From positions 192,352,270-192,416,269 of the forward strand of contig NC_081415.1 in the NCBI RefSeq assembly GCF_030272615.1: 64,000 nt of DNA, read 5' to 3'. The position numbers were made by a program, and so were the translations under genes. Within the stretch, counting starts at the first letter, position 1, and each line of letters opens with the position of its first letter. The notes under the pieces were generated by a model, which searched no databases, had not been told where the DNA came from, and saw only the letters and a program-made list of their open reading frames with translations. Of the stretch, positions 11,570 to 21,635 are shown one piece after another. This DNA comes from Cryptomeria japonica (Eukaryota; Streptophyta; Pinopsida; Cupressales; Cupressaceae).

Positions 11570-13547
11570 CTTCTCTTCATATATGATCGATTTCTTACAT
11601 CTGGTTCTGTTTTGATAGTGGTCATTGATGCTAAATGGTACTGAGTTGCAATCTTTTATCTGAAAATGATTCTTTATAAAGAATAGGTTACTGCTCTTCC
11701 ATTCATAATAAAATCCTTATGATTCCATCTATCCAGTGCTGTCATAGTTGGTGATGTCACAGTCTCTACACTTGGTATTGACTTTTCTCCTTGGGCATGT
11801 ATGCTGATTGCCCACATTACTCTGTGCATCGCTTGACTCTATATGCTACATCACGGCTTTATCAATGTGATCTTTGTTACTAGAACTGTCTTTGCCTTGC
11901 AAAAATTCTATGTTGCATGGGTACTCGAACCCAACCCCCTAGAACGCGTACCGGGGACTGGTGCGTGTCTCCCATACCAGAGACCCGTCAGGAGACGTCT
12001 CTACACATAGGCGACTCCATGCCAACAAACCCTCCCGTCTCCACCCTAAATAACACGTGCAAAAGTAAAAAAGTTTGACACAATGCATGGGCAGAAGCAA
12101 AAACCACCGACGTGAGCTCCATTTTCAAACATTTGTATGACATTTTGATTTGACTCATTTCACATCTGTGTACTTAAACTTCAAAGTGAATGTTAATTCT
12201 TGTTTTGAAAGTTCAATGTCATTATATTTTCAGATTTTCTATAAATTGAATAGACTGGGCCTTGTGTTTAATAGAGCTCTTTTCACAGAGTTTCTCCTCT
12301 GCAACCATGTTTCTTTTCATGGTATCGGAGCCTTATTTAGGTATATGCAATGTGGGGAACAATAATAAGGCTGTGGCTGCTGCTTTAGATGCATAGGTGA
12401 TGAGATCTATGCCTTTTGCCTGTACAACTATATTTTCTTATTAAAAATGATGATGCAATCATGAGCATGCCTTTCGTTCCCATATCTCTATCGGGTGTGT
12501 TTTGTACTTAGTGCTGTTGTAAGGTATGGAGATGACATTGGATTTGAGAGAAACTGAATACTCAGAAGCTGATGGTCTGAGGCTTCTTTAGTTGTAGGTG
12601 GCTCTGCCTCTACTAGGTGAAGGTGATTTTATTTAATTACACATCTGGTGTTTGCTCATGATGTTTGCATGAACAAGATTGTTTTGATAATCACAGTTTG
12701 TAGGAGCTATACTTGTTGTAGATAAAGATAAGTGAGGGACATATATACTAAGAATTCAGCACTAATTAGTTCTTCATGATGGTGGGTACCTATTCTAATA
12801 GTTGGGAAAATAAAATCATGTTTTTTAGCCTTGATACAATAGGGATTGCCATGTGCCCAAGACAATTTATATTTAGGTTTGAAATCTTGTGATTGCAAGA
12901 CAATAGGGATAAGTATATGATACTGGGTATTAGGCTTTTGTCATTGATTTGTTGGAATGTCCACATAATGAGTGAATAGATTTGACTGTCCAACTGTGGG
13001 GATGGTTATATTTAATTGGGCATATAGCTATGTCTATGGACTTGAGTTGGAACTGCCATATGATGAGCATATAAAATTAAGCATATAGTTTTGGATGCAG
13101 GTTTCGAATATGCAAAATCAAATACAGATTATGGACGGTGCAGAGAAAGTCATATTGAAGTTGGATGGCAATATGATGAGCATATGTCAGTGATAAAAAA
13201 GATCTGGTTGTGGGAATGAATAAAGTGTATGGCAGTCGTTTAGAGCTACTGCTATGGATTTGATTTAGGAAGACCAGTGATAGGCATGACAATGTTTTGA
13301 GGCTGTGTATGTTCCTTTGAGTTGTTAGCCTTTGTTGTGGAGATAAATATTTAAGAATGAATACAGAGTAGTTGTGGAATTATTTGTGAGAGAAAACAGT
13401 CATAGATATGGATTTGAGCTTGGATGGCAAGATAATGAGCATAGCCAAACAATATTAAGTTATGGATTTGAGCTGGGTAACTTCCTTATAGTGGGTATTG
13501 CATATGTTCTAATTCTGAATTGAGTTCATTGTACTCATACCGCACAT
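11570..13547. other. Intergenic, possible LTR remnant with PBS-like site
   Basis: No gene. TGGTATCGGAGCC at about 12,319 differs by one base from the plant initiator-Met tRNA primer-binding site and follows a ...TTTTCA end, so the DNA just upstream may be the 3' part of a decayed copia LTR. A GC-richer block at 11,910-12,060 contains GGTTCGAGTACC (minus strand), resembling a Pol III B box, but no convincing A box was found. Confidence 0.3.
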
Positions 13548-13965
13548 GAATTACCAACCAGAGTCTAAAAAGAGAAAACTGACAGTAGATCAAGTGAGAT
13601 CTTTGGAGAATAGTTTTGAAATGGAAACCAAGCCAACGCCAGAGAAGAAAATACAGTTGGCTCAAGAGCTTGGACTTCAACCTCGCTAGGTTGTTGTGTG
13701 GTTTCAGAATAGAAGAGTTCAAATCTGAGTTTCTCACCATGTTTTTTATCATTATTTCCCCAATGTTTCGAGATGCTTCACTCTGGTTCAACTCATGGAA
13801 TGGTTTCATCCCAGTCACCATCATTCCTAGTCTGGAGGGAGGGATGGAGTGATACGAAGCGTAATAACTGCCTATGGTGACACAGTGCAAGACTACATTT
13901 CTGTCAACAGAGTCGATTGCAGATATAAGACCAATTGGAAAGGATTCAAGATGCTAGAGCCAATG
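13548..13965 (+). pseudogene. HD-Zip I homeodomain relic
   Basis: The plus frame reads [19 protein letters not shown], then [14 protein letters not shown], a TAG at 13,687-13,689 where the family has Gln, then VVVWFQNRR. This is helix 1 through recognition helix 3 of an HD-Zip class I homeodomain (family: RRLTxEQVxxLExSFE...[20 protein letters not shown]). The frame then diverges, but 13,928-13,963 reads KT-QLERIQDARAN, resembling the first heptads of the leucine zipper (KTKQLERDYDxLKAN), probably the next exon. The rest of the zipper and the C-terminus are missing. It cannot encode a working factor. Confidence 0.8.
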
Positions 13966-14720
13966 GTAAGAACATAATTGCAAGGGAAATTATGCAATCG
14001 GTAACTATCAAACAGGCAGGAGCAAAAATATTATGAAACCCTACAAAAGAATAATCTTTTTGAAAATAAAACAAAAATTACCTCTCCACCGGTTGGTTCT
14101 GAAGAGATTTTCACCTCTCTCCTTGAAGAAGTCTTCCTAACGAGTCCACCGAAACAGAGAGAATAAAACAAACAAACAACATAATTAAGCCAAACTGATC
14201 ATTACCGCCAATAGGGTAGAAAGGTGAACGACGAATAGCCCATTAGACAGTACGGGAGCGGCCGTGACCTATTCAAGCTTGCATAATTCATTGGGTATTC
14301 CTTGGCATTTGACAATTCGATCTTGCCCTCATTCAGCCGCTCCGCAGCTCCCTCCCCTTCGCTACACCTCCCTTCGATCAATGGATCGAATCCCCAGCCG
14401 AGCCAGTTTGAACAAGCACCAAGCTTGAAGCACTATCTACCTATTTTGGGCCCCCTCGAATCTATTATTGAAGAGCCATGATAGCCCTTCCCTCTAGATG
14501 TTTAGGGAAGGCAGGGACTGGGAAGCATATGTCGCCCAAATTAGACGGTGGAGGCCAGCCATGGAGTAAATGCAATTCTATACGCCGTGATTATAAATGG
14601 CACTAGCTTCTCCAAGTCTATGCGCCCTAGCAGGCGGCACAAAGGGTTCCTTCCTTCGCTGAGAAATTCAACAGAAAGCTCTTGGATACCGAAGAAAATG
14701 TTGTTAATCGTGCTGAACAG
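13966..14720. other. GC-richer segment, no recognised gene
   Basis: At 14,200-14,700 composition is richer in G+C than the surroundings. On the minus strand a short open block ends at a GGTGGAGAG/GTAATT donor-like site at about 14,083. No family motif is visible. It may be part of the same unknown minus-strand gene relic as 14,757-14,972. Confidence 0.25.
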
Positions 14721-14756
14721 TTAAAAAAAATTCTGTAAAATGACAGAGGGGTACTT

Positions 14757-14972
14757 ACCTGGTGCTATGCCGATGCATCTGTACATGAATAATAGCTTTT
14801 TGAGATCTCTAAACCCCAGGAAAACCAGATCTGCAATGTGCTTGGCACGAAGGAGATTGTAGCTAGGTCGGTAACCCCTACTTAAATTGCAGTGTCCTGT
14901 CAGTGAAGACGATGAGAAAATATGGGTAGAGTTTGGAGATAAAATTAATCCCATACTAATCCTTCCCGCCAT
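14757..14972 (-). other. Exon-like ORF ending at a splice donor
   Basis: Minus-strand ATG at 14,972 opens 72 codons (includes NLLRAKHIADLVFLGF) and meets a consensus donor CACCAG/GTAAGTA at about 14,757. It lies 240 bp inside the right CACTA-type end, where a first exon of an element-encoded or captured gene could sit. The product is not recognised. Confidence 0.25.
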
Positions 14973-15094
14973 TGATAACTGCTTGTTGATGCCCCTGCCG
15001 TCCTGCGAGCAGAGACAGATGCGCCGTTGATGAGTTGAGTTAGAACTAAAGAGGGAAAAAAAGTGTTATTTTGGGGAAACTTTTTTTGTATTGT

Positions 15095-15210
15095 ATTAAT
15101 TTAAGACAATTAAATAATAAAAAATATAAGTTAAATATAAAATATGTATTTAAGACTAATAATATTTTGTCTTAAATAAACGTCTCAAATGCCCCCTTTA
15201 TGTAGTAGTG
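15095..15210 (-). repeat. Right CACTA-type subterminal region
   Basis: Inward from TGTAGTAGTG at 15,201-15,210 are TTTGAGACG, TTTAAGACAAAAT, an inverted AGTCTTAAAT and AATTGTCTTAAAT (as read on the minus strand), in the same order as the left end at 577-690. Confidence 0.65.
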
Positions 15211-15643
15211 TATATTTGGGAGTTGTTTTGATTTGTAGGATGATGCTTGCAAGTATGAGGAATGGACATGTAGTTTATAAAAAGTAGTAATATTTAGTTG
15301 CTTTGGGAACAAATCAAACAATCTATTTTCCTTTAAGGTACAATAGTTAGAATGTAAGTTGTGAGTTTAGAACAAGACATTATAGGGACATAGTACTATT
15401 ACTTGACACTTGGATGATGTATTTTTTATCAATAGATTATCAAATAGATTAGGATATAAGATCAAATATAAAGAATGCATATCTTCACATAGTAAATCAT
15501 TCATAGTTTCTTACCTCAAGAACATAGAAACACTGATAAATCTTACAAATATACACTCACAAAAGATAATTAAGATGCATAACATTGAGTAAACTAACAA
15601 AGTATGTAAGCAAATATTTAAAAACACAATATAAAACTTAAAA
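15211..15643. other. AT-rich spacer
   Basis: No gene or repeat structure recognised between the CACTA-type end and the SINE target site. Confidence 0.5.
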
Positions 15644-15657
15644 TTTATCAAACTAAA

Positions 15658-15945
15658 TGTCCAAGGGGTTGAGCTTAACTGGTTAAAACATTGGGTTCTC
15701 ACTGTGGAGACCCAAGTTCAACTCGCAATAGGGACATCTAAAGTGGAGTTCTAAGTTGTGACTCTTGGTCTTCCATAGGATGGGGAAGGTCTTGGGGTCA
15801 ATCTAATCAAACATAATAATAATAATAATTCAAAGATATGTAATGGGGATGGGGCCCCTACTGTGTCCCCACTGGTTCATAGCTCCAGTCAAAAGCTATT
15901 TAGACTTCGGCCAATTACCTATCAAAAAATATATATATATATTTT
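15658..15945 (+). mobile_element. tRNA-derived SINE with 14-bp TSD
   Basis: A 288-bp insertion is flanked by identical TTTATCAAACTAAA at 15,644-15,657 and 15,946-15,959. Near its 5' end are a Pol III A box (GAGCTTAACTGG, 15,671-15,682) and B box (AGTTCAACTCG, 15,715-15,725), spaced as in a tRNA gene. The 3' end has an AATAATAATAAT run internally and an AT/T tail. SINEs are transcribed by Pol III and mobilised by LINE enzymes. The intact TSD suggests a fairly recent insertion. Confidence 0.88.
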
Positions 15946-15959
15946 TTTATCAAACTAAA

Positions 15960-17672
15960 ACAATTATTATACATTTACCAAAATTATAATTTTACATGAC
16001 AATAGTCTTATTGTTGATTGATATTATATATCCTTTATAATTATAATCAATCAATTAATATTTATAGTTATTCCATTAAATTAGGTACCAAACCATTCAA
16101 CTAATATTCTAAGTGAACTTTCGACAATGGAGACATGAAATTTTTGATTGGACAATCATATTCATTTTTCTAAATTACCAATTTCGTTTTTCTTAGATAG
16201 CTAATCGTATATTCATTTTTAAAGCTCTTGCAAATTTAATATCCAAAATTGAAAGTCTCCCTGAAAACAAATGTATTGAAAACTAGACCCTTAAATTTGG
16301 AAGTCAATATGTGTATAAATAATTTTGATGACAGGACTGTTTATCTGAAACGCCATTTAGAATTCATTATAATACCATATTTATATTCGGAATCCCAACT
16401 CTTTGACTGTCGCATTCATTGATTGCAATGGTGGCACGCCAAAAAAAAAATGGCGATCAGATATTGGAATTCAATTATAAAATTTTTAGCATGATCAACA
16501 TTAATGTGCGGATAGCTGTTCAAGGGAAAAAAATATAATTTTATAATTTGGCGCCTACATATATTTTTTTGAACATGTTTAATGATTCGAATATTGTGTG
16601 TAGCAGTTTTGAAAATTAATATGTAGATGGGTAACCTTTCATCGCCCCTGGACGCAAACAAAATGAGCAATGGAAAACGTGACCGACGAGGGCAAACGGT
16701 GGGAAAAAACGACGAACAGCCGAAAAACTGACGGTGGGATGATGAACATAGACATTATGATTTGATATATCGGGTATGTACAAGGATGTACAAATTAAGA
16801 ACATTTTTTAAAAACATGTGCAAGAAGGCCTCTGATGTTGAAATACAATCGTCAATATCTCCTCCCTTTCCATGATTGATATGTCCTCCCTTTTCCATGA
16901 TTGACCTACAGAAATGAATTTTTTTTAGAGAATATAATGTTCAAGGATTGTATATAATGAAATGGTATGAATTGTCGAGAGTTGATATCCTTAATTGCTG
17001 AAGCATACAATATAGAAGGTAGTAATTCTTGGTAGAAATTCTTGTAAGCAGTATGAATATATGGAAGGAAATGCTTTAAAACTATGGAGCAAGGTAATAA
17101 AGAACACATCACTTGTAATTTTGTAGATTTGTTAGAATCTGCAAAAAAATTATCTTCTTCAAAGCACCCTTTATTGGATTATAGATGCAACTACAGGAAA
17201 ATAAGCTTGCAATAGAATAATATAACATTTAGATCAGATGACAAACTAAAAGAGAAAAGGGTCGGTAGAAAAAGGAATCTAGTGGTTACCTCCCTTATGC
17301 CATTAGTGTCCATGGTTAACAAGGCATCTAGAAATTAATCACAGTGTATGAAATTGGTTTAAGCATGCTAGATTTCAAATTCGTCTTTTATGCTAATGCA
17401 CTTCATATTTATTAATTAGCCAAAGTCTATTTTCCTTAGATTCTATAATGTTTACAGACTGATTGTACTTAATACTATGCTTAGCCATTAATTATAGATT
17501 ATTAGTGTATATATATGCACTTTAGTTTCTTTTTGAAATAATTCGTATGGCTTATTTATGGTTGAAAAAGTTGTTTAATCAATGGGGTGTTTTGTTTCAT
17601 GATCCTGCCAGTGTGATTCACTATATCTGACAATGTATCTAGCATTTATCTGGCATTTTTTGTTCTTGTTGA
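15960..17672. other. AT-rich, no recognisable gene
   Basis: Short open frames only. CTCCCTTTTCCATGATTGA is nearly repeated at 16,861-16,905 (small tandem duplication). No element ends were seen. Confidence 0.45.
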
Positions 17673-17780
17673 AGGTTTTGACAGAATATCACGAGTCTCT
17701 TATGGTTGTTGATGCTGGTGCATGTGAAAACCTCATAGCAAGGGAAACATATCCAGAATTAGTTAGCAGGCTTGAGGAAG
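17673..17780 (+). other. Exon-like fragment, unrecognised
   Basis: The plus frame reads VLTEYHESLMVVDAGACENL then IARETYPELVSRLEEG, flanked by acceptor-like TTGTTGAAG and donor-like GAAG/GTATTG. The sequence looks like real protein and is free of stops, but I cannot assign a family. It may be an isolated exon of a captured or long-intron gene. Confidence 0.35.
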
Positions 17781-19699
17781 GTATTGTGTATGAATCACTC
17801 AGTTTATCAATTTGGTAACTATAGTTGGGCCTTAGGGGTCCTTTAGATGTTTCTTATGTTTAGAATAGTAGGGGAATTCTATAGTAGGCTTAGCCGGGAG
17901 GAGTATAGTTAGGAAGGCCATAGAATTTTAGGCAACCGGGAAGACCATACTACCTGCCCTTTACTCTATAGTTGGAGATCTCGCGAGAATCGGGGAGATC
18001 ACTCCCCACCTTCCGAGGGTGGCTAGGGGATGAGCCAGACGCAGCAGAGGCCGGGAAGTACCTCGACTCAATAGTCGAGTAACGGTACCCCAATTTATCA
18101 AAGAACAGGTTGTATTAAATATGTAAAATCCTAATCCTACATCCTAATCCTAATCCTAATCCTACATTAAAATATGTCCTAATCCTAATCCTACATTTTA
18201 GAACAGGCTATTAAATATGTCTTGGTTATATTTTATGTTGCAGCGACAGTATTTCAGACTAATGTAATTTTATTCTAACAATAACAGGTAACATTTCTAA
18301 ATAGGCGGTATTTGTAAACAGGGAATCTAAAATATTTTTTTTGTTTTTAGATTAGACAAACGATAATCATTATTTCAATCTAGTTGTATTAAATTAGGAA
18401 GGGCCAATTGAAAGAGGCATACCTAATTTCGATGAAACTACAAGGTACACAATAGAGACAAATTTTATGCACATAAAATGCAATGTAAAGTACAGATTGA
18501 TATCTTCAAAGAAACTGTGGATTATGATGCTCTTGAACCTGCAATTACATACACTTCTTAATTCCTAAATAGAAAGAAAAAATTAGATTTAAAACGAATA
18601 ATGTCAATCTGGTTGCATTAATTTAGGAAGCACTAGTTGAAGAAGGTATATCTGCTTTCAATGAAACTCCAGCAGAGACAAATTTTATGCACAGAAAATG
18701 CAATGTAAAGAGTCGATTGAAGATGGGTTCAGGCGATCTTTGAAAATGCCTGTACGAAGCCCTAAATAGAATGCTAGCAATACACCTCCGGATGGATACG
18801 CAACTCGCATGCAGGCAGGCACAACAATGTCCACCACAGCTGGAATCGGAAGCCCATCACATGGTTACAAAATAAACCCTAATGTCAAGCACATGTGGAA
18901 TCGAAAGGGCCTCACACGCTTACATGATAAACCCTAGCCACACGTTAGACGAGCTGTCACGGAAAACCGTCCGGAAAATCGACGACAATGGGAAGTGTCG
19001 AATTCGCGGCGTGAGACAATTTCGGTGGGGGTGCAACCCCACAGGGAATTGCCTATCGACAAATAATATATATTAAGTTAATATATTATTTAAATATAGA
19101 TATAATAAGTAATATGTAAATAAAATGTTATATAATATTATAATATTAATATTTGATGCATCTTTTTTCCTTTTATGTTTTCTTTACATTAAAGTTTTTA
19201 ATATATTGATTAATGTTGAAGTTGTATAATTTTTTTAAGAAATTGAATATATTTTATATTCAAATAAGTGAGGTATTTAAAAATTTAAATTATCTTCATA
19301 GTATAGAGTTTATAATTTTTTTAATTAATCTTAAGTATTAGTAATTGATCTTAATGTCAATCAAAAAAATATCATCATATTTATAAGATTATTTTGAGTT
19401 GCTAGTTTTGATTTTTATAATTTAATTTTTTGTAGATATTGGTTTATCTTATTTGTCTTTTATATTTAAATTTTACATATTTAAACTTTTAAAATAAAAG
19501 TGTTCTCTGATAGGGAGCAACCTAATTTCCATAGAAACCATCAAATCCTAATTACAAAACACTGCCATCAGCATAACAACAGTAAAAAAACAGCCAACCA
19601 GTAGCAAAAAAACACGAAGAAAGAACCAATAAAAGAAACCTAATTAAGATCCTTTAAATTGAACGAGGATGTCTCTCAGATGTGTTGTGGTTGTGGTTG
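17781..19699. other. Intergenic with local duplication and CCTAAT repeats
   Basis: At 18,128-18,195 short CCTAAT/CCTACA repeats occur. A unit of about 110 bp at 18,384-18,500 (AGACAAATTTTATGCACA, AAATGCAATGTAAAG) recurs at 18,608-18,720. 18,850-19,050 is GC-rich without a recognisable frame, and 19,060-19,160 is a TA-rich near-palindromic stretch. No gene was found. Confidence 0.45.
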
Positions 19700-20726
19700 C
19701 AAATGTCCAGCTAAACATGCATTGCAAAATCTGTAAGCTTACACAAGGCATGTCAAACTGTTTGACAAATTAGTTGACAATAATGAAGTCTCGTGGAATA
19801 AATTGATTTCAGGATATGCACAAAATGGTAATCTTGACGATGTTTTAAGAGTTTCCAAAGGAATGCCGAGCCCATATGTTGTCTCATGGAGTGCCTTGGT
19901 TGGAGGATATACACAAAATGGATTCTTTGAAAAGGCTGTGAAGGCATTTAAACAAATGCAATTATCCACTATTCTCTCAGCCTGTGCCAAAATGGGAGCT
20001 TTAGAAATGGGCATGGATGTCCATTAGAGTATAATTAAAAGAGGATTTTTGTCATAAACGCTTTGATAGATATGTACACAAAATGTGCAAGTATACACAA
20101 GGCACGTGAACTGTTTAACAAAATGCCTCAGAGAAGTGTGGTTTCATGTAATTCGATGATTGTAGGATATGCACAAAATGGTGTTCTTGGCGAGGTTGTT
20201 AAGCTTTTCAAAACAATGCCTTGACTGGATATAATATCTTGTAGTACGGTGATTACAGGGTACGTACAAAATGAGTTTAGTGAAAAAGCCTTGGAGATAT
20301 TTAGGGAAATGCAATTGACAGGTGTAAAGCCAAATTCGACAACCTTTGCCAGCATCCTCCCGACAGTCTTATTGCATTACACCTAGAACTGATCACTATG
20401 TGTGTATGGTTGACCTTCTTGGCCCTGTTGGCTATCTTCAGGAAACTCTAAATTTTTACATCAAAATGCCATGTAAACCTGTCGTGGTTGTGTGGACATG
20501 TTTTCTTGGTGCTTGTAGATCACATAAAGATATAAGGTTAGGAGTATTTACGACAATCCATCTTTTTGAGATGGATTCTAATAATTCTGCAACTTCGAGT
20601 ATGTGTTGACTGCCACACTGCAACCAAGTTTACCTCGAAGATTGTGGCAAGACAAATTATTGTGAGAGATGCAAATCGGTTCCATCGTTCAAACAAGGGC
20701 AATGTTCTTGTGGAGATTATTGGTGA
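19700..20726 (+). pseudogene. PPR-DYW protein pseudogene
   Basis: PLS-class pentatricopeptide protein of the kind that edits organellar RNA. An N-proximal open frame (19,737-20,024) reads VSWNKLISGYAQNG, VVSWSALVGGYTQNG and ILSACAKMGALEMGMDVH, then a TAG. Further motifs follow with frame changes (NALIDMYTKCA, ARELFNKMPQRSVVS, EKALEIFREMQLTGVKPNST). At about 20,375 the chain jumps to the E domain (DHYVCMVDLLG, MPCKPVVVVWTCFLGACR), and at about 20,590 to the DYW domain ([26 protein letters not shown]). It ends in another frame with GQCSCGDYW and TGA at 20,724. Two internal deletions, several frameshifts and stops, no signal peptide and too few motifs make this a pseudogene. Confidence 0.88.
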
Positions 20727-21242
20727 TGCAATCTGTAAACATAGTCTTGCACTATAACAAGATGCATCATATCAGACCTGCATTGATAAAGCGAGGACCA
20801 GGTTTCATGACATAGAACTGTTTTCAGGAGATCTATGCACATCTGGAACGAAAAATAGAGGAGCTGAAATTAGGAAAAAGCAAAAAGGAAAGAACTCTCG
20901 AATGAAACAGAGAGATGCTTGGTCACCATGAAATTCCAATAACTTCGTACAATCAATCTATCACTTGGAGATGATAAGGAGAATATCCCTGATAATTCTT
21001 TATTCCAACCTTTTCTCATTTTTAATGGCCATTTTGTCTGGATTAATGATCTTATTTAACGATTTTTGATAAAGTTCAGAAACAACCAATAATGTAAATG
21101 ATGATGATGCTTCTATAGTAGTGAGGGATAACCTGGAACTTGAAAAACAGGGGGATATAGTTATGAAACTAATGTTTTGAAATTGTTGACACAAACGTTG
21201 ATGTGGTTAAAAAGAATGCTACAAAACTGTTAGTATCCTTAT
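20727..21242. other. No recognisable gene
   Basis: Sequence 3' of the PPR relic. No motif-bearing frame was seen. Confidence 0.45.
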
Positions 21243-21635
21243 GTTAGAACCTCTTGTTATGATGGGGTCAAGTCCCTTTTGATGGGGTTAGGTTCCTTTT
21301 TGTTCTAATATTTTATAATGAGCATTGTAGTAGCCACAATTAGTTATTTATTTATTTAAAGTAATAAGTTCATAGCAGACGTGGATTTATTCCATATTGG
21401 TTGTACTTCATATCTCACTCTCTGAGATCTTTATATTGAGGTTGTAGTGAAAGAAAAGATCTTTTATAATTTTATATTGAAGAGTTAATCCTAAGAAGGC
21501 TGTACCCTTGAGGAGGTCAATAATACTTATTTTTTATATTTGAATAAAAGTATTCTTGCAACTATTCTTTTAAGCATTGCATTCATTTTCATATTATGGT
21601 TCTATTTGATAATATTTATTGTGAGATCCCAACAA
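21243..21635 (+). repeat. LTR-like segment, uncertain
   Basis: Starts TGTTAGAACC and ends GATCCCAACA (TGTT...AACA termini). It has a TATA-like TTTATATTGAGG and a following pyrimidine/AT-rich stretch, as in plant copia LTRs. No TSD is visible at these limits (CCTTA left, AGTGA right) and no primer-binding site follows, so it may be a truncated LTR or a chance resemblance. Confidence 0.3.

Larger units (their letters stand above)
577..15210. mobile_element. Interval bounded by CACTA-type ends
   Basis: The left end begins CACTACTACA at 577 and the right end finishes TGTAGTAGTG at 15,210. Both ends carry inward TTTAAGACA motifs in direct and inverted orientation followed by matching AT-rich sequence, the usual subterminal layout of CACTA (En/Spm) transposons. 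The interior carries degenerate exons of topoisomerase II and HD-Zip I, which would fit gene capture. No TNPA/TNPD-type transposase was recognised. The 3-bp flanks (GGT left, TAT right) do not match, so there is no TSD. The two ends may therefore belong to one old element, to two related elements, or to a rearranged one. Confidence 0.45.

Noticed and set aside
11900-12060. Second tRNA-derived SINE on the minus strand
   Set aside because: A B-box-like GGTTCGAGTACC exists, but no A box at proper spacing, no tail and no TSD.
13486-13890. 134-codon minus-strand frame
   Set aside because: Antisense shadow of the HD-Zip I homeodomain relic.
574-15213. 3-bp TSD for the CACTA-type interval
   Set aside because: Flanks GGT and TAT differ, so the element call was kept at moderate confidence.
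18120-18200. Interstitial telomere repeat
   Set aside because: The unit is CCTAAT/CCTACA, not the plant CCCTAAA, and the run is very short.
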